A stretch of 64,000 bases of DNA from JBGTFE01 sp036403235 (lineage in GTDB: Bacteria > Acidobacteriota > Blastocatellia > Pyrinomonadales > Pyrinomonadaceae): NCBI GenBank assembly GCA_036403235.1, contig DASWRI010000007.1:45221-109220 (forward strand), read 5' to 3'. The translations under genes and the position numbers were made by a program. Within the stretch, counting starts at the first letter, position 1. Each line of letters starts with the position of its first letter. This document shows positions 59,751 through 64,000 of this stretch, one piece after another. Below the pieces are notes generated by a model that was given only the letters and a program-made list of their open reading frames with translations, did no database searches and was not told where the DNA came from.

Positions 59751-60773
59751 ATGCTTTTCTCATTTGTTTCGACCGTTTACAACCAGGAGAAATATATTAC
59801 CTCTCATCTGGAAAGCATCAAGTTTCAAATCCTTAAATACGGCGAAAAATACGAATTCGAACTGGTTTTATGCGACGATTGCTCGACCGATAAAACCCTC
59901 GAATACGCAAACCGGTGGCTGGATGAAAATCGACATCTCTTCAAAATAGTAAAAATACTCGCTTCCGAAACAAACGAAGGCATTGTCAGAAATTACATAA
60001 AGGGACTGAGAGCTTTTGAAGGCGATTTTTTCCACTCGCTCGGCGGCGACGATTTATACAGCTCGGCAAATTTGTTCGACTGCGTTGAGCATCTCAAAGA
60101 CTACGATATTGTGCAGGGCGCGCTGCTCGAATTTGAAGATGAAAAAATAAAAAACGGCGTCGAATCTCAATGTTTCATTGATTTTAAATCTGTAAATGTT
60201 AATTCACTAAAACAATACGCCCATCGCGGCAAATTCATGTTTCTGGCGCCTGGATTTTTCTTCAGGAAAGAGCTGATTACGGAAGAGCTGCTCAACTATT
60301 TATCCGAATTCAACATGTTTGAAGACCGTCCGCTCTATTACTGCCTGCTAAAGCGCAACGATATAAAAATTTACTACCATCAAATTCCCGTAGTCCTCTA
60401 TCGCATAAGCTCCGCGTCGATTTCCAGAAATAACGATCATCCCTCTAACCCGGATTTGATAAATGACAACATTAAATTTTTCTCCATTCTATCGAAAGAA
60501 GCAGACACCCTGCTGCAAAAAATATATTTACGCCACTGCACTTTAGTATTGCAGGCTTCAACGCAAAGATTTTTATATAAGCTCAACCCCTGCACGATTT
60601 TTGATAAAGGCAATAAAATATTCAGAAATATAAAATACCGCAAAAGCTTAAAAGTCTATCTGGAAAATCTAACTCGCCTGATAGAAGAAAACGAAACCCA
60701 CATCTTAATTTGTTCCGGAAAATGGTTTTGTAATAATCAAACAAATATTGGCTTAAAAATTGAGAAACATTAA
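59751..60773 (+). CDS. glycosyltransferase family 2
   Basis: 340 residues. GT-A domain with STVYNQEKYI, LCDDCSTDKTLE (the DD pair), and SLGGDDLYSSANL (DDL motif that could bind the metal). No transmembrane segment. The C-terminal part (about 230-340) is helical and family-specific. It should add a sugar to the lipid-linked repeat unit at the cytosolic face. Confidence 0.88.
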   Translation: MLFSFVSTVYNQEKYITSHLESIKFQILKYGEKYEFELVLCDDCSTDKTLEYANRWLDENRHLFKIVKILASETNEGIVRNYIKGLRAFEGDFFHSLGGDDLYSSANLFDCVEHLKDYDIVQGALLEFEDEKIKNGVESQCFIDFKSVNVNSLKQYAHRGKFMFLAPGFFFRKELITEELLNYLSEFNMFEDRPLYYCLLKRNDIKIYYHQIPVVLYRISSASISRNNDHPSNPDLINDNIKFFSILSKEADTLLQKIYLRHCTLVLQASTQRFLYKLNPCTIFDKGNKIFRNIKYRKSLKVYLENLTRLIEENETHILICSGKWFCNNQTNIGLKIEKH

Positions 60774-61106
60774 TTATGTGACAACATAATTTCAGGTCGA
60801 AGAGGTAATTACGGAATATTAGTCAGGCATCCCTGTTAGAATTTAGATTTTTAAGGTAGATTAAGGACTTTCCCGAGTTCATAGATTTATATTATTCTTG
60901 CTACAGCTTTATTTTTCCGTCAAAGAAATAGTGAGAAAATTGCATCTCCTGACATTGATTCAGACATTCGGCGTGGCCGGCGACGCGCCCGTTCCATCGC
61001 TTTTGTGTCCTGATTGTCTGTTTGAAAGTAAAGGAAAACGATTCGGCCACAGTGAAAGCCAGCCGCTTTCTTCTACGAAACCTTAATTTGGAGCGAAGAA
61101 AAAAGA
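60774..61106. other. gap with a locally GC-rich island
   Basis: No gene supported. The middle (about 60960-61080) is richer in G/C than its surroundings, with a GCCGGCGACGCGCCC block. It encodes only short open frames on both strands, and no start with a ribosome-binding site is visible except the one at 61107. Confidence 0.4.
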
Positions 61107-64000
61107 ATGTATACAATCAAAAGAATTTTAATCGTCACACAGCTTATCGTCTTAATTCTCGCAGCAGCGTTTTCGGCGCAGGCGGCGGGCGAAGTTGACC
61201 CGACTTTTAACGGCGCGGCATACGGGGATTTGACCAGTCAGGAAAGCGTCTATGTCGTCAAGCTTCAGCCGGACGGGAAAATTTTGCTCGGCGGGCAGTT
61301 TACCGAGGTGCAGGGGTTTGCCGCGAGCGGTTTGGCACGGCTGAACGCGGACGGAACGGTTGACACTAATTTCAACGCGCCTGATTTTTACACTTTCAAC
61401 AGCAACACGGGAGGCACTGCCTTAGGCGGAAATATTTATGCAATCGCCGTCCAGCCGGACGGCAAAATTCTGGTCGGCGGTAGTATGCGCAACGTGAACG
61501 GCGATGCGAGACAAGGAGTCAGACGTTTGAACGCGGACGGCTCGCTTGATTCTTCCTTTTTTATCCAGCAAATGTCCTTAGGGGCGTCAAGCGTTCAAGC
61601 CATTAAACTACAGGCAGACGGAAAAATTCTCATCGGCGGTGCGTTTACGATTAGCGGCACTTCCGCAAAAAATTTGGCGCGCCTCAACCCGGACGGCACG
61701 CTCGATACGTCTTTTGCCGACAGTACCTCCAACGCGACCATTACAGATTTGGAAATACAGCCCGACGGTAAAATCGTCGCGGGCGGCTACGCCGGAGCGT
61801 CGATGCCCGGTGTTTTCAGGTATAATCCTGACGGTACGACGGACTCGTCATTCCTCTCGACTCAATCGGTCAACAGCGGAGTTGAAGCCGTCGAATTACA
61901 GGCAGACGGAAAAATCATCGTCGCGGGCAGTTACACCACTCTGAACGGCGTTAATCAGGGACGCGTTTCGCGTCTGAACGCGAACGGCACACTCGATTCG
62001 AATTTTAACCCGGGCGGCGTCGGTGCAGACGCGGTCGTCAACGACATCGCCATCCGGCCGGACGGCAAAATCATCATCGGCGGCGACTTTGCGAGCTTTA
62101 ACAGCACGCCGATGCGAAGAATCGCGCGGCTCAACACGGACGGCACGCTCGACAATACGTTTTCCAACGTCGGAACGGTCTCAAATACGGTCGTCAACGA
62201 TGTCGAGTTGCTGCCCGACGACCGTATTCTCGCTGGTTTGAATAGTTCGACGCTGGTCGAATCGCTGCTTCGATTCAGCGCCAACGGCTCGGTCGATTTG
62301 GATTTTGTCGTCAAAGTAACCAAAGGCGGAACGATTTATGCAATATTACAGCAACCGGATGGAAAGATTCTCGTCGCCGGCGAATTTCTTTATGCCAGCG
62401 GCGGCCAGCGTCGTTCGCTGGCCAGGCTCAACCCGGACGGCTCGCTCGATACGTCGTTTGTTCCATATTTTAACAATCTCTCGCCGCAGATTATTTACGC
62501 GATTGCGCTTCAACCGGACGGTAAAATCCTCGTCGGAGCCTGGCACGGAATCGTTTTTCAGAGATTAAACGCGGACGGCTCGCAGGACGCGGGCTTCAAC
62601 CCCGGTCTGCCTTCAAGCAGTATAGTTTATTCCATTGCGATGCAGGCGGACGGAAAAATTCTCGTCGGGGGGCTTATGATGCCGGTTCTGCCGACATTTG
62701 CCAGATATAACTCCAACGGCACGCGCGACGCCGCTTTCAATCCGGCACAGCCGAACTGGTATGTTCGTAAAGTTTTTATTCAGCCGGACGGCAAGTTTTT
62801 AGTCGGCGGCGCTTTTTCGGCGATTAGCGATATTGCCATTCGCAACGGAATCGCGCGTTACAACGCGGACGGCGTGCTCGACAACACTTTCAACCCGCCG
62901 GGCGGTGCGACCGTAAACGTTGGAGATATAGATTTGCAGGCGAACGGAAAAGTCGTTCATGCCGGCAGTACCGGAGTAACCAGATTAAACTCTAACGGAA
63001 CATTCGACGCTTCCGTCTCCGGAATAAACAGCGAAGTCAGCGCCGTTAAGATTCTACCGGACGGAAAAATTTTATTCGGCGGCGGTTTCAGTTTGGTCGG
63101 CGCAACGGCGCGAAACGGTATCGCGCGGTTGAACGCGAATTTCACGCTCGATGCGAGCTTCACGACTTACGCCAATAGAAACGTCAATGACATAGAGCTT
63201 CAAACGGACGGCAAAATTCTGCTCGGCGGTGCATTCGGCAAAATCAACGGCGCTTCGGGCACGCGCGTTGCGCGGCTTTTGAACGTGTCCGTTCCAAATT
63301 CGACTTTGTTCGATTACGACGGCGACGGGCGAGCCGATATTTCTGTTTTCAGAGCTTCGGAGAATCGGTGGTACGTTTTCCGCAGTTCCGATTCGGTCGT
63401 TGCGCAGCAAATCTTTGCGATTTCGGGCGACGTTCCGGTTCCGGCCGATTACGACGGCGACCGCAAAACCGATTACGCGATTTATCGTCCTTCCTCGGGC
63501 GATTGGTGGTATCTGTCGAGCATCAACAATGCTCAGGTTTTCGTCGATTGGGGGCAAGCCGGCGATATTCCTATGCCGAGTGATTTCGACGGCGACGGGC
63601 GCTCCGATTTCGTTCTTTACAGACCGTCGAACTCGATGTGGTATCGCATCAGCAATGGAGTTAGCGGAACGGTTTCAAACATCCAGTTTGGTTTGCCCGG
63701 AGATAAACCCGTGCGCGGCGATTTCGACGGAGACGGCAAATCCGACGCGGCGATTTTCAGGCCCTCAACCGGCGATTGGTGGTGGCAGTCGAGCAACGAC
63801 AACATACAGCGTGCGACGCACTGGGGAATCTCGACCGACGTTCCCGCGCCCGGCGATTTCGACGGCGACGGAAAAACGGACTTTGCCGTGTATCGCCCGT
63901 CAAACGGAACGTGGTATATCTACAACAGCGCGACGCTTTCATCGACCATCGTCAATTTCGGCATCGCGGAAGATAAGCCGGTCGCCGCCGATTATGACGG
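61107..64000 (+). CDS. giant secreted delta-60/FG-GAP repeat protein, C-terminus beyond window
   Basis: ATG 61107 opens a frame that stays open to the window end (over 960 codons) without a stop. A signal peptide (QLIVLILAAAFSAQAAG) is followed by about twelve delta-60 repeats of the form LQPDGKILVGGxFT...LNADGSLDxxFNP (residues about 40-725). From about residue 735 the pattern changes to FG-GAP/VCBS units (DYDGDGRADISVFRP, WGQAGDIPMPSDFDGDG). It should be a large surface or extracellular calcium-binding protein; the C-terminal sorting part is not seen. Confidence 0.9.
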   Translation, partial: MYTIKRILIVTQLIVLILAAAFSAQAAGEVDPTFNGAAYGDLTSQESVYVVKLQPDGKILLGGQFTEVQGFAASGLARLNADGTVDTNFNAPDFYTFNSNTGGTALGGNIYAIAVQPDGKILVGGSMRNVNGDARQGVRRLNADGSLDSSFFIQQMSLGASSVQAIKLQADGKILIGGAFTISGTSAKNLARLNPDGTLDTSFADSTSNATITDLEIQPDGKIVAGGYAGASMPGVFRYNPDGTTDSSFLSTQSVNSGVEAVELQADGKIIVAGSYTTLNGVNQGRVSRLNANGTLDSNFNPGGVGADAVVNDIAIRPDGKIIIGGDFASFNSTPMRRIARLNTDGTLDNTFSNVGTVSNTVVNDVELLPDDRILAGLNSSTLVESLLRFSANGSVDLDFVVKVTKGGTIYAILQQPDGKILVAGEFLYASGGQRRSLARLNPDGSLDTSFVPYFNNLSPQIIYAIALQPDGKILVGAWHGIVFQRLNADGSQDAGFNPGLPSSSIVYSIAMQADGKILVGGLMMPVLPTFARYNSNGTRDAAFNPAQPNWYVRKVFIQPDGKFLVGGAFSAISDIAIRNGIARYNADGVLDNTFNPPGGATVNVGDIDLQANGKVVHAGSTGVTRLNSNGTFDASVSGINSEVSAVKILPDGKILFGGGFSLVGATARNGIARLNANFTLDASFTTYANRNVNDIELQTDGKILLGGAFGKINGASGTRVARLLNVSVPNSTLFDYDGDGRADISVFRASENRWYVFRSSDSVVAQQIFAISGDVPVPADYDGDRKTDYAIYRPSSGDWWYLSSINNAQVFVDWGQAGDIPMPSDFDGDGRSDFVLYRPSNSMWYRISNGVSGTVSNIQFGLPGDKPVRGDFDGDGKSDAAIFRPSTGDWWWQSSNDNIQRATHWGISTDVPAPGDFDGDGKTDFAVYRPSNGTWYIYNSATLSSTIVNFGIAEDKPVAADYD

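Overview
The window is a bacterial chromosome segment. It most resembles an Acidobacteriota genome of the Blastocatellia/Pyrinomonadales type. This is inferred from the gene families together: a GWxTD-domain protein, a delta-60/FG-GAP giant secreted protein, GIN-domain and PilZ proteins, a Tat-exported molybdoenzyme, moderate GC with purine-rich coding strands, and many degenerate word-repeat palindromes between genes. No phage, IS element or CRISPR array is visible.

The centre of the window is the replication-origin neighbourhood. dnaN and dnaA (15.5-18.5 kb) point left. The intergenic stretches on both sides of dnaA carry clusters of DnaA boxes, and the dnaA-dnaN gap also holds a TAG-triplet run next to a GC spacer and a DnaA box, as in the bacterial unwinding element. 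The classical divergent partner rpmH-rnpA-yidD-yidC-jag-mnmE-mnmG-parA-parB (25.6-34.2 kb) points right, separated from dnaA by about 7 kb of ordinary genes (nuclease-inhibitor homologue, GIN protein, DUF445, arylamine N-acetyltransferase, purM-purN). rnpA has no usual start codon downstream of rpmH, and its frame is open right through rpmH, suggesting the nested rpmH-inside-rnpA layout known from Thermus. parB is followed by selD, whose active-site codon is an in-frame TGA (selenocysteine), then tatA-tatC (TatC has a roughly 100-residue insert) and a GWxTD protein.

Left of the origin (0-15.5 kb): a GAF protein fragment, a TPR lipoprotein, a HIT hydrolase, a Tat-exported molybdopterin oxidoreductase with its cytochrome b partner, murA, a nonsense-interrupted small gene, a DNA-repair run (ligase-associated exonuclease, ATP-dependent ligase, UvrC-like protein), an RNase II family enzyme, and a small group with a TIR protein, a 57-residue coiled-coil protein and a SIR2-like protein that could be NAD-linked defence.

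Right of the origin (38-53 kb): asnB, a class C beta-lactamase-like hydrolase, a glycosyltransferase/methyltransferase operon, thyA, an OmpA protein with repeated threonine motifs, a VWA protein, a zinc-ribbon protein, a lipocalin, trxB, PilZ, a crotonase and tRNA-Ala(GGC). From 54.4 to 60.8 kb there is a surface-polysaccharide cluster (two FdtA-like cupins, methyltransferase, FemAB/GNAT, DegT aminotransferase, Wzx flippase, glycosyltransferase). The window ends inside a very large secreted delta-60/FG-GAP protein.

At least fifteen gaps contain imperfect or perfect palindromes built from short tandem words. Two are perfect 28-bp stems, and at two sites the words have run into coding sequence.
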